DNA of 64,000 bases from Daldinia sp. FL1419. Taxonomy: Eukaryota; Ascomycota; Sordariomycetes; Xylariales; Hypoxylaceae. The stretch covers positions 1 through 64,000 of the forward strand of contig MU623379.1 in the NCBI GenBank assembly GCA_025201765.1, given 5' to 3'. Shown one piece after another: positions 44,901-56,421 of the stretch. The stretch's first letter is position 1. Each line of letters opens with the position of its first letter. A program made the translations under genes and the position numbers. The notes beneath the pieces are model-generated. The model was not told the DNA's origin and did not search any database. It saw only the letters and a list, made by a program, of their open reading frames with translations.

Positions 44901-45343
44901 GCTCGGCACGGACCCGGATCTTTATTCTCGTTCGCGTTGCGGGGCAAGAACCCCCTCCAACAAGAGCCTGCGATAGGTCAGGAACCCGTCGTTACGTAAA
45001 TAAGTATGGACCGGATATCGCTGACGTAATTCGCTAGCGACTCATTGTCCAATAAGAGATAACTAAAGAGGACCCCGCAAAGCTTGGTTTGGCTGGGATT
45101 TATAGGATTCGGCCGCTGCGAAGCGATAAGAGAAGCTAGATAGCTCTAAGCTTTATTATGCCCATCGGAGGTCCCTTTTCCCCTTCGAAACCGCCTTTTT
45201 TTCTTTCCTTTTCTTTGTCGTCGAGGTAGAAGATTCCCCGTAAAAGTGGAATAAATTACCAATTGTTATTCCCCTTTTGCTAATATCTTCTCTCATGATC
45301 TGGGCTTAGTGATAGCCCAGTTCCGGATATTAGATTATAAAAG
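41901..45343. other. AT-rich gene-free region ending in the GABA-transaminase promoter
   Basis: No coding frame is recognisable between 41900 and about 45000. A weakly tRNA-like stretch at 43111-43175 was examined and rejected. A GTAA repeat lies at 42878-42895. The last 300 bp carry a CCAAT box, three GATA-type sites and a T+C rich run at 45173-45218, and belong to the gene at 45344. Confidence 0.55.
45049..45143 (+). promoter_or_regulatory. CCAAT box and three HGATAR sites upstream of GABA transaminase
   Basis: CCAAT lies at 45049-45053. AGATAA lies at 45057-45062, CGATAA at 45124-45129 and AGATAG at 45138-45143, each matching HGATAR. HGATAR is the binding core of the nitrogen regulator AreA/NIT2, and GABA catabolism is a known target of nitrogen control in fungi. 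The sites end 200 bp before the start codon. Their use here is inferred. Confidence 0.35.
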
Positions 45344-46942
45344 ATGGGTGTCCTTCGTCAAGGAGTCGCTATGAGACCCCTCACTTCTATTTCGAGATCC
45401 GTGTCCGGTGCATCGATATCGAGACAGCATTTCTCTCGGACTTTATCACGTCAGTTCTCAATATCCGGCGCCAGGATGGTTTCGAGTTACATCTCTGGCG
45501 AGCCAGAGCGTCCCGTCCTCAAGACGGAGATCCCCGGGCCGGCATCCAAAGAGTACATTACCAAATTGACTCAGGTCTTCGATACCCGGAGTTTGAACAT
45601 GCTCGCGGACTACACCAAGAGCGTTGGAAACTACATCGTCGACCCGGATGGAAATGCCCTGCTTGATGTGTAAGTCTTCGTACATGGGACCTACCCCTCG
45701 TACTACTTGATAAAAGCTAACCATTGGTTATCAAGCTACGCTCAGATTGCCTCGATACCCGTCGGGTACAACAACCCCGTCTTGAGGAAAGCCGCCGAAA
45801 GCCCGGAGATGGTTACCGCTCTCATCAACCGACCTGCACTAGGCAATTTCCCCTCGCACGACTGGGCGGAGGTCTTGGAGACTGGTATTCTAAAGGTTGC
45901 GCCCAAGGGGCTTAACCAAGTCTTCACTGGTATGGCCGGATCGGATGCGAACGAGACGGCGTTCAAAGCCGCCTTCATGTGGCGCCGCCAGCGCGATCGT
46001 GGTGGCCCCGCTGTCGAGTTCACCGAAGAGGAAATGGAGTCATCCATGTTGAACAAGGCTCCCGGTGCATCTGAGCTCTCCATCCTCTCCTTCAAGACCG
46101 CCTTCCACGGTCGTCTATTCGGCACCCTCTCCACCACCAGGTCGAAGCCTATTCACAAGCTCGATATCCCCGCTTTCGACTGGCCCCACGCTACCTTCCC
46201 CCAACTCAAGTACCCTCTCGAGGAGCACGCCGAGGAGAACGCCAAGGCGGAAGCCGACTCCCTCGCCGAAGTCGAGGATCTTATCAAGAACTACCACGTG
46301 CCGCCCGCCGCCGTAATCGTAGAGCCCATCCAATCCGAAGGTGGCGATAACCACGCCTCGCCAGCCTTCTTCCGGGGCCTTCGCGCCTTAACTAAGAAAC
46401 ACGGCGTCCTGCTCATCGTCGACGAAGTGCAAACCGGCGTCGGCGCTACCGGCAAGTTCTGGGCCCACGAGCACTGGGATCTCCCCGAACCCCCGGACAT
46501 GGTGACCTTCAGCAAGAAAGCCCAGACGGCCGGCTTCTACTACGGCGACCCGACTCTACGCCCTAACAAGCCGTACCGCCAATTCAACACGTGGATGGGC
46601 GACCCCGCTCGCGCGCTGCTCTTCCGCGCCATCATCGAGGAGATCCAGACGCACGACCTGGTCGGCAACACGGCGCGCGTCGGCGACTACCTCTACGGCA
46701 AGCTAGAGGGTCTGGCGAAGAAGTACCCGGGGCAATTCGACAACCTGCGCGGCAAAGGCCAGGGCACGTTCATCGCGTTCGACAACCCGAGCCGCGACGA
46801 GTTCCTCAAGAAGGCCAAGAAGTTCGGCATTAACATCGGCGGAAGCGGCGCTAGTGCCGTGCGCCTACGGCCCATGCTTATCTTTGAGAAGCAGCATGCT
46901 GATATCCTGGTCGATGCGCTGGAGAAGGTTGCTTCGAGCTAA
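45344..46942 (+). CDS. gatA: 4-aminobutyrate aminotransferase (GABA transaminase)
   Basis: Exons 45344-45669 and 45736-46942 join through a 66-bp GT-AG intron (codon GT/C for Val109) to give 510 residues. This PLP enzyme converts GABA and 2-oxoglutarate to succinic semialdehyde and glutamate, the first step of GABA use in the GABA shunt. The first 45 residues are basic and serine-rich with an RQFS motif, a mitochondrial presequence pattern. The class III aminotransferase body shows FTGMAGSDANETAFK, VDEVQTGVG with Asp338, and FSKK at 367-370, which holds the PLP lysine. A second in-frame ATG lies nine codons in. GATA-type sites upstream suggest nitrogen control. Codons in the second half are much richer in C and G than in the first. 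Other omega-aminotransferases are possible but less likely. Confidence 0.93.
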
Positions 46943-48412
46943 GGGAGGGGGGTGGTTAGTTGCTTGTGCGTCGAATTTGAAGTTTAAACGTAAGATGCGA
47001 TGGGCTGGTTTCCTTAGACGGTCTTGAAATTACACGATAAACCGAGAGGAGAGGCGGAAATAATCTTAGGCAGGAACATGGATGGATTGGTTTGGTGTGA
47101 TTTAAATGCGTATGACTTTACGAAGATAAATGTATGCTCCCCGAGAGAGAGAGAAGGGGGGGGGGGGGACGAAGAACCGAGGAACCTGTGGAATAGGGAT
47201 GTGTGGATGGTCATCCCGTCTCCCGAGAAAAGGTGGCTATATTGATCCGGTACTACTTTACCTACCTAGGTACTTACCCTTAGGCTAGGCTAGATAGGTG
47301 GTGCATTTACCTATTTCGTTTATATGGATTTGATTTGGTAGTGCACCGGCCTCTTACCTACAGTATTAGAGGATTACTCAAGTCCGCGCGGGGGTAATTA
47401 TTAAAGTCAAACCTCTTATAACTAATAGCACACTTGACGATTTGCTTGTCTGCTTTCGGGACTGCTACATAAAAGAGAGCAACGCATATTCGCAGATTCT
47501 CTGAAGTCTAAAGCAGAGAACTGCCGTGCTAGAGACATCGCATACAAAATCACTAGCTATTTCCACACAAAGAATTGCTTGCACAAGAAAATGCGAACTG
47601 AGGTTCTCCCGCGAAGAAACCCCCTTTGTCCCTTTTATTGACAGGGTGTTCCGTGTTGTGGATCACCGGAGGTATATACTGGACCACAGAATTCAGCCTT
47701 CGCCTCCCTTCTCTATTACGGCACAAAGACCTGGCCCGACTATCGCTTGCCGCCCTTACTTGTCACCTTCCAACTTTGCCATGCTGAATGAAGACTCTGA
47801 GAAGCCTGCGTATTAGTGCGATATCCCCCACTTTGTTATCCTAAGCAGTCACAACGTGACGTTTCCTTGAGGACAAAACCACACCCTGCCTTTCCTCTCC
47901 GGGGCGAATACCCCTATTACTCAACTGCATGATATGCTACCTCTTCCAAGTTGAAACACTCCTGTATTTGTGCATTGCTCTGCGACCTGATGATGATGGA
48001 TGGTTATAATTGTTGGTTGAATGCAAACAAAGTACACTTCGCCCTTTACCAAACGCCACCGAATGAACCAGAACCCCGAAAACCGCGTACTTTTTACCGG
48101 GAAAATGCAATCATAAACACCTCTGTATAACATAATGAATAAAAAAATTGAGAGGAACGTGTTGACGCTCCTCCTAAGAATCGAATCGGATCTGCGAACC
48201 AGTGTGCGATGAAATGAACAAGAAAGGTCGATGATACACGTCGTACTTAAGACGATCGGAGAGGTTTATATAGGTAGTCCAAGTATATTAAGGGGTGATG
48301 GAGTTCCTGTAGATAACCGCCCCACCATAATACCTTGATTGGGAGGTTCTACTGGAAGTTGGTAATGGAGTTAACCTGGTATCCTATAGCTTATGAATAC
48401 TAAGTCGGCATA
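46943..48412. other. Intergenic region between convergent genes
   Basis: About 1.5 kb lies between the stops of the GABA transaminase and SET2. It contains a GA run followed by a G run at 47142-47168 and a CCTAGGTA-type motif near 47262-47274. A 96-codon frame at 47526-47816 lacks an ATG start and family character. No RNA gene was recognised. Confidence 0.55.
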
Positions 48413-51378
48413 TTAGTGGCTCATAACCTCGTGCTTCCTGGTATTATGCTGGATTGTAGTGCTATCTTCGCCAGCTGAATCTAATACCCCGTTTGTGGTT
48501 TCGTGGGATTGGGCGAGATCTTCCGAAGTGATATGGCCATTGCCGTTTGCTAACTTGTCGTGCTGCTCCCTCTCAAAAGCGAGCATGTTAAACTCGTTTT
48601 CTCGTTCAAGTGCTGCCTCTTCCTCTCGAAGCTTCTGTCGCTCTACCTCAGCAGCTACGCGCTTTGCATCCTCCCTCCCCTCTACCATGGCGGTGTCTTG
48701 TTCTCCGAACGCCTTATCCGGTTCACTCACGGTGTCCAACACAGCTTCGCCATCGAGTGGAGGCGGAGGCGGAGGGGGTGGGCTTGGAGCATCGCTCTCA
48801 TCCTCCTTGACCCGTTTCATCGAGGGCGTTTCGGAGGGAGTCAGACTAGGCGAGCCGCATGTATCGTCCTCACGTTTTCGTTTACGATCCAGACTACCAG
48901 GGGTTGAACCCACTCCTTCATCATCCGTCATGATAATGTCTTCATCTTTGACTGTCGGCGTCGCTGTAGGATCGGCATCTTGGCTTGCTTGTGAATCATG
49001 ATGCTCATTAGTTCGCTCGGTCCTTTTCTGCTCACGAGCTCTGTACTTCTCGACTGCACGGTTGAAAAAATCTTTGACGTATTCTTTGACCTTCCTCTGC
49101 TGCTTCTCGGGAATGGAGGTTGGATCATCCACACGTTTGTTCTTATAATCGGATGCAACGAGCTTCTTGTTGATCTCTTTGCTGAATTTCTTCAAATCCT
49201 CTTTGGGAAGCTTTTTATGGAATTTATCCACAACAGATTTCACATAAGGGAAAAGCTATAATAGTTAGTTACCTAACAGTATAAGATTGTCTTCCAATAT
49301 GACGCTTACCGTATTTTCATAAATCTTCATCTGCTTCTCAACTGGCAGGGAACGCCACTTCTCCTTCTTGGGCTCTTGGACTGGTGTGCTAGTTTGTGGA
49401 GTTTGCGACGCCGATCGCCTGGGAACATTTTCCGGTTTGGTGACGGAATCAATGATGTCTTGCAGCGTCTTTTGCTCCTGAGCCGCCTTAGTTGGTCCCT
49501 TGGGCTGCGAAGGGCCTGACTCGGGCGGCGCAGTGGGTTTTTGCCATGTTGTGATACCAGTCCGGGTGTAGTAGTACAAATTGCCACGCTTATCGGTGGC
49601 GGTAAACCAGCCGGGGGGAAGATTTTGGGCCTGAGGGCGCCTGAAACGCTGATTATTGAAAAAGTTGTGATTTCGTTGAGGAACATTACTTCGAGGACCC
49701 TTGGGAATATTTTCTGGGAGGGTGAAAACGGTCTTGATGAGCGGCTGCTCGTCGGGGCGGTTTGCACGGCGCTCCTCGAAAGAATTGACAGACGGTGCGT
49801 TAGCTGCTGATTGGGCATTTGGATCTATCTTTTTTCGAGGAATACGGTAGGCGACCTCCAACTTGCCCCATTCCTCTAATAATCGCGTGGCTTCTGCTGA
49901 AACATCTTCATGCTCGGATTTTGTTAGAGGCTGGATGGTCGACTCGATCTTGGAGTCGGATATCTTATTCTTAGTTAGGCGAGGAAACTTATAGAGGATG
50001 TCAAGAATTTGAAGGACCACGTTGTTGTCGTCCATAAATGTGTTTAGAGCGGTCTTGAGAATCTGGTATCCGTGCATTTGCACAACTCGGTTGCGCACCC
50101 GATCGTCATCAGAACGTTGGATACGCTCAAGCAATTTGACCGCAATCCATTTCTCCTTGCACTGCATGAGCGTAGCCATGACCTTGGTAACATCCTTTTC
50201 GTCCAGTCCGCGAGCTTGCACGCTGTTAACGTACTCCTCATCGTCCTCCGTGATCTTCTTCTTTCGGGGCTTCTTCGCGACCGTTGTATCCCAGCCGTCG
50301 GCATCATCAATCCCGAGGGCTTCGATGGTCGCGTCGGGTAATTTGGTCGCCCGCTCGGTTTGTGTCTTGCCGCCGATGAAACCAATGCAGTTGGGTTCCC
50401 CGCAATAGCAAGGTTGAGGGTCGGCTCCGTACCTATCCACATTGTAGTTGAAAACAAGTTCCTCACCTGGCTGGATTCTCCTCGAGGCAAATATACCCAT
50501 GCGAAGTTTGTTACCAACTACCCACTTGTCTACGTAGCAGTTTGGATTGCATGAATGATTGCAGAAGCGGCCAAGGTTACCCTTCTTGGTCGCATCTACG
50601 AATTCATTTTTTGTTAGTGACATGAAATAAAAATGGCGGATGCCTTCCTTGTCATATTGGATCATTCGTCTTCGGAAAGTCGGCTCGTTGATGACTTCTC
50701 CAATGTATTCGAAAATAAAATCGTTAGCTTCGAGCGATACGTTTGCCCTAAGACCGAAACCTTTCTTTTCGGTCAGGATTACTGAGACATCGGCATATTG
50801 CTTGCGCTGGAAGCGTTGATTTTGACAACCGTTGCCACAGTTGCAGTCGCCGTCAACGCATTCCATTTTGGTGGCTCGATTAATGCAGTCTGAATCGTCG
50901 CCGCAGGCATGGTTTATGCCATCCCCTGAATAATCCCTGTCAGTGCTCTGTAGACAATGTCAATAAGTTAAAATACGCAATACGTACGCCATTCTTCACT
51001 GCAGTCGCAATCTAGCGCGTCGTGATCCGTTGAACCGAGAGATTTAGAGCCGTATAGACAGTCCGGGATCAGCTGGAAATGACTACAAGATTCCGACGTA
51101 ACGTCAGGTAAATCATTGAAAAGCTGAGCGGGTGGAGCAATCATCTTGCGAGACGCCTTGCGAGAGAGCTTAGGCGGGTGCCCGTCGGGAGTAGATGCAC
51201 TATCACTACGGTCTTTCAAATCATCGGGTGATAAGCTGCCTGGCTGGGAATCTTTGCTGGGATTCGGCGACGAAGCAGTACTATCACCCTCCTTCTTCAC
51301 GACAGTTTGCTGCGAGACGGGTGCCGTGTTGACAACTAGACTTTCTAAGCCATCCTTGATACGTTCCTCGTCTTCCAT
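48413..51378 (-). CDS. SET2: Histone-lysine N-methyltransferase, H3 lysine-36 specific (SET2)
   Basis: Exons 51378-50988, 50925-49310 and 49255-48413 join to give 949 residues, in the range of fungal SET2. It methylates histone H3 Lys36 behind elongating RNA polymerase II. An acidic, serine-rich N-terminus leads to the AWS domain (about 119-172, with cysteine cluster CVDGDCNCGNGC). The SET domain (about 174-291) has RFCNHSCNPNCYV at 250-262, and the post-SET motif CYCGEPNCIGF follows. A helical TFIIS/LEDGF-like repeat lies at about 350-460. The WW domain spans 566-594 (LPPGWF through TTWQKP). The SRI domain, which binds the phosphorylated polymerase CTD, starts near LPVEKQMKIYENT and crosses intron 2. 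Intron 1 (62 bp) was placed so that EEW joins RDGINHACG, matching the family. The tail has a nine-proline run. All key SET residues appear present. Confidence 0.93.
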
Positions 51379-54300
51379 GATGGCGAAAAAGAAGCCCAAA
51401 GAAGCCCTCCTGTTCTAATGTCACAATGCACCGGGCAGCGGATGAACAAAATTATGTTGAATTATGGTGCAATTGGCCGGTTGAAGACGCGATAGGAAGA
51501 GATGGATCGAGTTTGACAGGCTTTCGAGGCTATCAAGGTTACGCGACTCTAATGTCTCGTTTGCGAACATGTAGGAGAAAGGCGAGAATGTAGGAGGAAG
51601 GAAGTAAAATTTTAAAAAAAGACGAGGGATGAAGGAAACTTAGGTGAGAGGGCAGAGGGTCGGTGCTATCTCGTGTACGGCGCCTGTGACATTGACATTG
51701 CAAGCGGACAATTCGCCAATTAGTTTATTATCAAGAGGACTGTGGACATGCGCTAAACATGTAGAAGCAATAAAGCTTCTATGTCTAAGTAAATAAGGTT
51801 GTAAGAGTTGTGAAGATGGAAATATTGTGACGGCGCTGTCATCGCCGAAAAAAAAAGAAGTTGCTTTGCAGGTTGCGTCTTTCCCCCAAAATTAAGAAGT
51901 GCTGAAAGATGTACTCAATACACACACCTGCTCCGGCTTGCGAGAGCTGCAAGAGCAACTGCACTGTACGTGAAAGCGTGGCGCGCCAGCCTTTGTGAAT
52001 TCGGGGGCAGAATTCAATTATCCGACGCCTACGGTTTGCAGTGTCGTCCCACTATTTTCGCCCTAATCGCCCTAATCATTGGTCCCTAGCACTATTTAGC
52101 ATGGTATTTTTGTACGACACTGCCCCGTACATGCCTTGTAAGTGCCTTGTGTGTGCCTGTATGTGCCCTGTACGTGCCCTGTACCGGTTTGGGACTGTGC
52201 AGTTATATGTGGGTTGGCGTCGCAGATGTGAAATAGACTTTTGGTTAGGGACATATCTAACCATGTACCTACAAACCTTAATAACCTGTTGCTACTAAGG
52301 GAGAATGCTTCGAAATCGCGGTACATGGGTGGTACATGTGCTTTTAACTTCAGACGAATAGCAAGCAGTTAATAAGTCATACATCTTTTAACTAATCTTG
52401 AGGATATTGGAAGTTAATTTTATCCTTTGTTACTATTCTATGTTCTTCGCCATTATCTAATGCCTAACAATAGACGTTATGAAGTACGTGGCATGACCAA
52501 AGTAAAACCCTCCTAATGACATCTATGCAAATGTTCACCTACAGCCGAGACTCCTCCCTTCGAAGGCATTCAAAAATAGCAAGGGAAACGGCGTTTTGAG
52601 ATATCTAAAATTCAACACCCGATCCGTATATAGAAAAAGAAGCAGAATGTGTTATTTCCATTCTGCGTGAGTTAATTAATTGTATGCTCGGCATCCTAGT
52701 CTAACACCAAGAACACCATCAGCTATCATCAATGCTCCCCCACGTCTAAGAGCCGTGAACAACACAAGGTATGGATGGATACCTACAGAATCAAGAGGGT
52801 GCAAGATGTGAACCATCGAACCACACAGTCCTCGCATCTAGCAAGTCCGGGCTGTTTGATTTAAAAAAAAAGAAAAGAAAAAAAAATCTTTAGAACCGAA
52901 CCAATCGACATGGAACGTGGTACAAGCACTATTGAGACCTGCGAAGCCGCGGTGATGGTTGCAACATGGGGTTTTTTTTTTTTTTCTCTCGAAGGGGACA
53001 AATGTCACGTCCCTCAACCTTGACATACGTAATAGCTTTCAACACTTATATCATGGATCCAGCTACGACGCTAGGAAAAATATCATCTTTCTTATCGATC
53101 TGTCTTGCATCGTGTCAAGATCAACGTCTGGGATCTTTGCTATGCGAACAATGACGGGTTATACCTGAAGTGGGTGGGTCCCCTATGAGGAATTGCCAAC
53201 TCATTATGCATAGAACAGAGCCTGAAGTTGAGGTAGGAAAAAGGCGGTATGGGTGTCGGAACAGCATACAGATATATACCTATATAAAGGGCTGGTGTCC
53301 GGAGCTACGCCATCCCAGGTTGTAAAACGTGGAGCTCCGCAAAATCTGATGCATTTCAATTCTTCAAATCAAGAAATATTTATGCCTGAAGGGAAATCTG
53401 CAATTGTTTTATAGCCCAGGAATGGATCGTGGATCTACCCAAACCCTATGCAGCTTCGCGGCTCGCGGCTCGCGGCTCATGGCTCGTCATATGTGACGAA
53501 CTCTTGATCTGTGCTTGTCGCTAAGCGTATGGATGCTCTAGGAGCACTTCCCCCGCCGCTGCGATTGGCGAGATTTCAGTGACTCTCGGCCAGTCAAGCG
53601 ACCCCCGACGAAGGTCGCTACCGAGAGCGGAGATGACTTCGAAAGCTACTACAAAAGCGATAGAGCGGAGGCAGGGAATTGGACAACCAATAATATCCAA
53701 ATCCACCTAGAAAACACCCTTAGTTATGCGGGAGCTAATGGGATTCTCAGTTCCGTGCTTATGGCTTATGCTATTTTGTTGTCTTTTCGATCACATTACA
53801 TCTCGTCGCCATTAATCGGCTGGTCTCTTTTGCTATTTGCACTTTGGCGGTGTAGAACAAAGAAGACTACTAGCTGCTAGCAGAAAAGACCTCGCAATGG
53901 AAATGGTTGGGAATGGTGGTGGTGTGGGAATTTATTAGCCTCTATGAGGGAGGACGAGATTCAATGTTTCTCGATTCTTACCCAAACCAATGCAAGAAGA
54001 GCCTAGTCAGGCGACCCGATTTGTCTAAGTGGTCAGCGGGATTGGCTTACAGCCAACTACATGGATGTATTTGCCCATCTGCAAGAGGGAGAGAGCTGCA
54101 TATCGACAGTCCAGTCAACTATCGAGCCAAAATCGTGATGGTTGCAGTGGTTATGCACGATACTTCCCTAATGGAATATATTTTCAGCATATGACCTGCT
54201 GGCTAGTAGCGGCAACACTACACCAAATCTGCGCGTCTCGCAAGCTCACATCTCTCTGCTCGTGCTCATGCATGGGTCAAGGTGAGCCAGGAAAGCTTCC

Positions 54301-55329
54301 GAACCCAGATCTGGAGGGGATGGTACCGCCAGCTCTAGAAGCTAGGAAACCAGCAATTACACACCGATCACTTGTCTTTCTCGATCTAGCTCTGCAGTTC
54401 ACGACTCATGCGAGGCGGGTTGGGCTTATCTGGAATTATATGCCGGTGTCAGACGCAAGCAGACGCAAAAGAAATAAGGAAACATTAGAGAAAGGGGAAA
54501 AGAAGTTCGGCACCGGCGCCTCGTCGCTAAGGATTTTTTTCCCGGTTTGGTTTTTTATTATTACATGGTTGGGCTTTCTGCAAGAGGGCGCTCGCTTCCA
54601 AGATGGCTTGAAGGGAAAAAAAAAAAAAAAAAAAAAAAAAGCTCGGGACTCTTTTTTGGACCAAGGTAGACTAGGGGAAACCCAAGTCCATCTTTTAACA
54701 ATTTATTATTATTGTTTTGCCCTCAGACGTACAATACGGAGTACCAAGGACGCCCTGGTTAACAAGAAGACCACCCTGTTCCACCGCGCTACCCTTGTAG
54801 ACGCAACGCAACCTAGGAGATCGCCGCGCATTCTTAACGACCACGGCTCATACTCCCTCGTTTGTACAACTCAACGGTTAGTCAACTTACTCAACCGAGA
54901 CATACACTCGCTTTACATAGTACTCCTCGGTTCTCTCTTCACCCAAGACGCGCGCTTGCGTCGTACTCTTGATTTTTGCGCGCGTCTCTCTATCCTCTTG
55001 CGATACTCCCGCGCCCTCCCTTACCCTCTTGGGATCCCGGGCGCCCTACACCACCCTCCCTGCTATCTGAAGTTTACCCAGCCCATCACTGCCACCTGAT
55101 GGCCTAGAACTTCGGGCACAATAGGCGTCTATCGCAATTCATACACTACGCCGCCTCAGCATCTGCCTTACGACCAGTTGCCTCCCAAGTGTGATATCTT
55201 CAATCATATTAATTTTACTTTTTTGCTTTCAAATGACTTACTCGCAGCTCTGCTGGCATATCCCTTGTCCTCTTTTCCCCTCTCCCCCCCATAAATCGTC
55301 TTTACTGGTGTCAGACTTAGTCGCTCGCC
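51379..55329. other. Gene-free region of about 4 kb
   Basis: The first part is the SET2 promoter and leader. Low-complexity tracts include an A run near 52861-52885, a T run near 52972-52986, GGCTCGC repeats at 53459-53485 and a run of about 22 A residues near 54618-54640. The 356-codon frame at 54029-55099 crosses that A run and codes a lysine homopolymer, so it is not supported. A 61-codon minus frame at 53521-53706 follows an acceptor-like sequence, but no partner exon was found. The last 600 bp are C+T rich and probably form the leader of the gene at 55330. Confidence 0.5.
54618..54640. repeat. Poly(A) run
   Basis: A homopolymer of about 22 A residues. There is no retroelement sequence beside it. 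Confidence 0.85.
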
Positions 55330-56421
55330 ATGGACACTACGTTTTCAGACGACGAGAAGGTAATATTATCTGGCCACTGTAATGCTACTTTACTAATTTC
55401 CGCATGTTATAGCGGTTCGTCTTAAGCGAAATAATTAAAGTCAGCACCATAGACGTTTCCACCCTTGTCGATTTCATCAAGGCACACCAGGTCGAGCCAA
55501 ACTGGATGTTGATACAACTCCCCAGTGGTATGTATTCCGGGTCCGCCTCCATGAGACCTCTCCCTAATTTTAGCAGGCCGTAATATGAACCAGTGCTTCG
55601 GCGCAGTCGAGAATATGTTCCAGACTAAATATCCGCCACCGAACCTAACAAACTTCAAGCGCAAGTCCCTTAGCGACCTGGTCGAACACCCCGCGAAGAG
55701 GCAAGCGATGATGGCCCCTATCGAGCCTCCCTTAGCTCCGGCGCGCATCATCCAACCACGGCCTCCCCCAAACGGCTATCCATCCGCTGCACCGGTTAGC
55801 TTTAGTCCACCTGTAACTTCGACGGGCAAAAAGCGCGGCCGGCCCTCCAAGGCCGACAAGGAAGCCCAATCCCGTGCGGTTTATCCGCGGCTAACAGACT
55901 ACCCGCCAATCACACCAGCTCTGGCTCCAATCGCAGCTCAACCCCAACGCGAATACGCATCTTCCCCTGGATATGAGATCTCAAGCAACCCGGGTGACCA
56001 AAAAGTGAGGAAGCGAGGCTTTGGCACAATCGATAGTCCTCAACAAACGAACATCTCCTTCCCATTAAATTCGCCAGCTTCAACAACGGATACACCCCGT
56101 GCTCTCCCGGAACCTATCGACCAAGTGGAGAGGGCTAATCTGTCGCCTCGAGATCGAGGGTCACTCGCATTAGATTCACGATCACCACCGCTACCTCCAC
56201 ATATGCAACAGCAGGACTCATCACAAGGGCTCCCCCCTCTACAGCCTCGACCGCAACCCCCGCATCCGCCTCCATTCTCACCATCTCCACGAACTTCACA
56301 TACGTATGAATCCCGCCGGGGCATTGATCCCATATTTCCGGATAGAGATAGGTCAAGGAACATGCCAGAACCACTGAAAGACACCCATCCCCCGGTAACC
56401 ACGGTCTCGAATCGGAGTTAA
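55330..56421 (+). CDS. AT-hook-containing nuclear protein, function unknown
   Basis: Exons 55330-55359, 55413-55527 and 55577-56421 join to give 329 residues. The 60-residue N-terminal part (SDDEKRFVLSEIIK and WMLIQLPSGRNMNQC) looks folded and helical, with a possible short DNA- or protein-binding role. The AT-hook core RGRP at 135-138, inside GKKRGRPSKADKE, fits minor-groove DNA binding. The rest is disordered and rich in proline, serine and glutamine. The first intron (53 bp, donor GTAATA) follows only ten codons. The second ends in TAGCAG, where either AG keeps the frame; using the first would add one alanine. I place it in a group of uncharacterised filamentous-ascomycete proteins. A chromatin or transcription role is inferred only from the AT hook. 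Confidence 0.75.

Noticed and set aside
47526..47816. 96-codon plus-strand frame
   Set aside because: It begins with CTG rather than ATG and has no family character.
53521..53707. 61-codon minus frame preceded by an acceptor-like TTTTCTAG with a branch-like TAACTAAG
   Set aside because: No donor and upstream exon give a continuous frame, and the translation matches no family I know.
54029..55099. 356-codon plus-strand open frame
   Set aside because: It runs through a poly(A) tract and codes a lysine homopolymer. The rest has no domain and it overlaps the probable leader of the gene at 55330.
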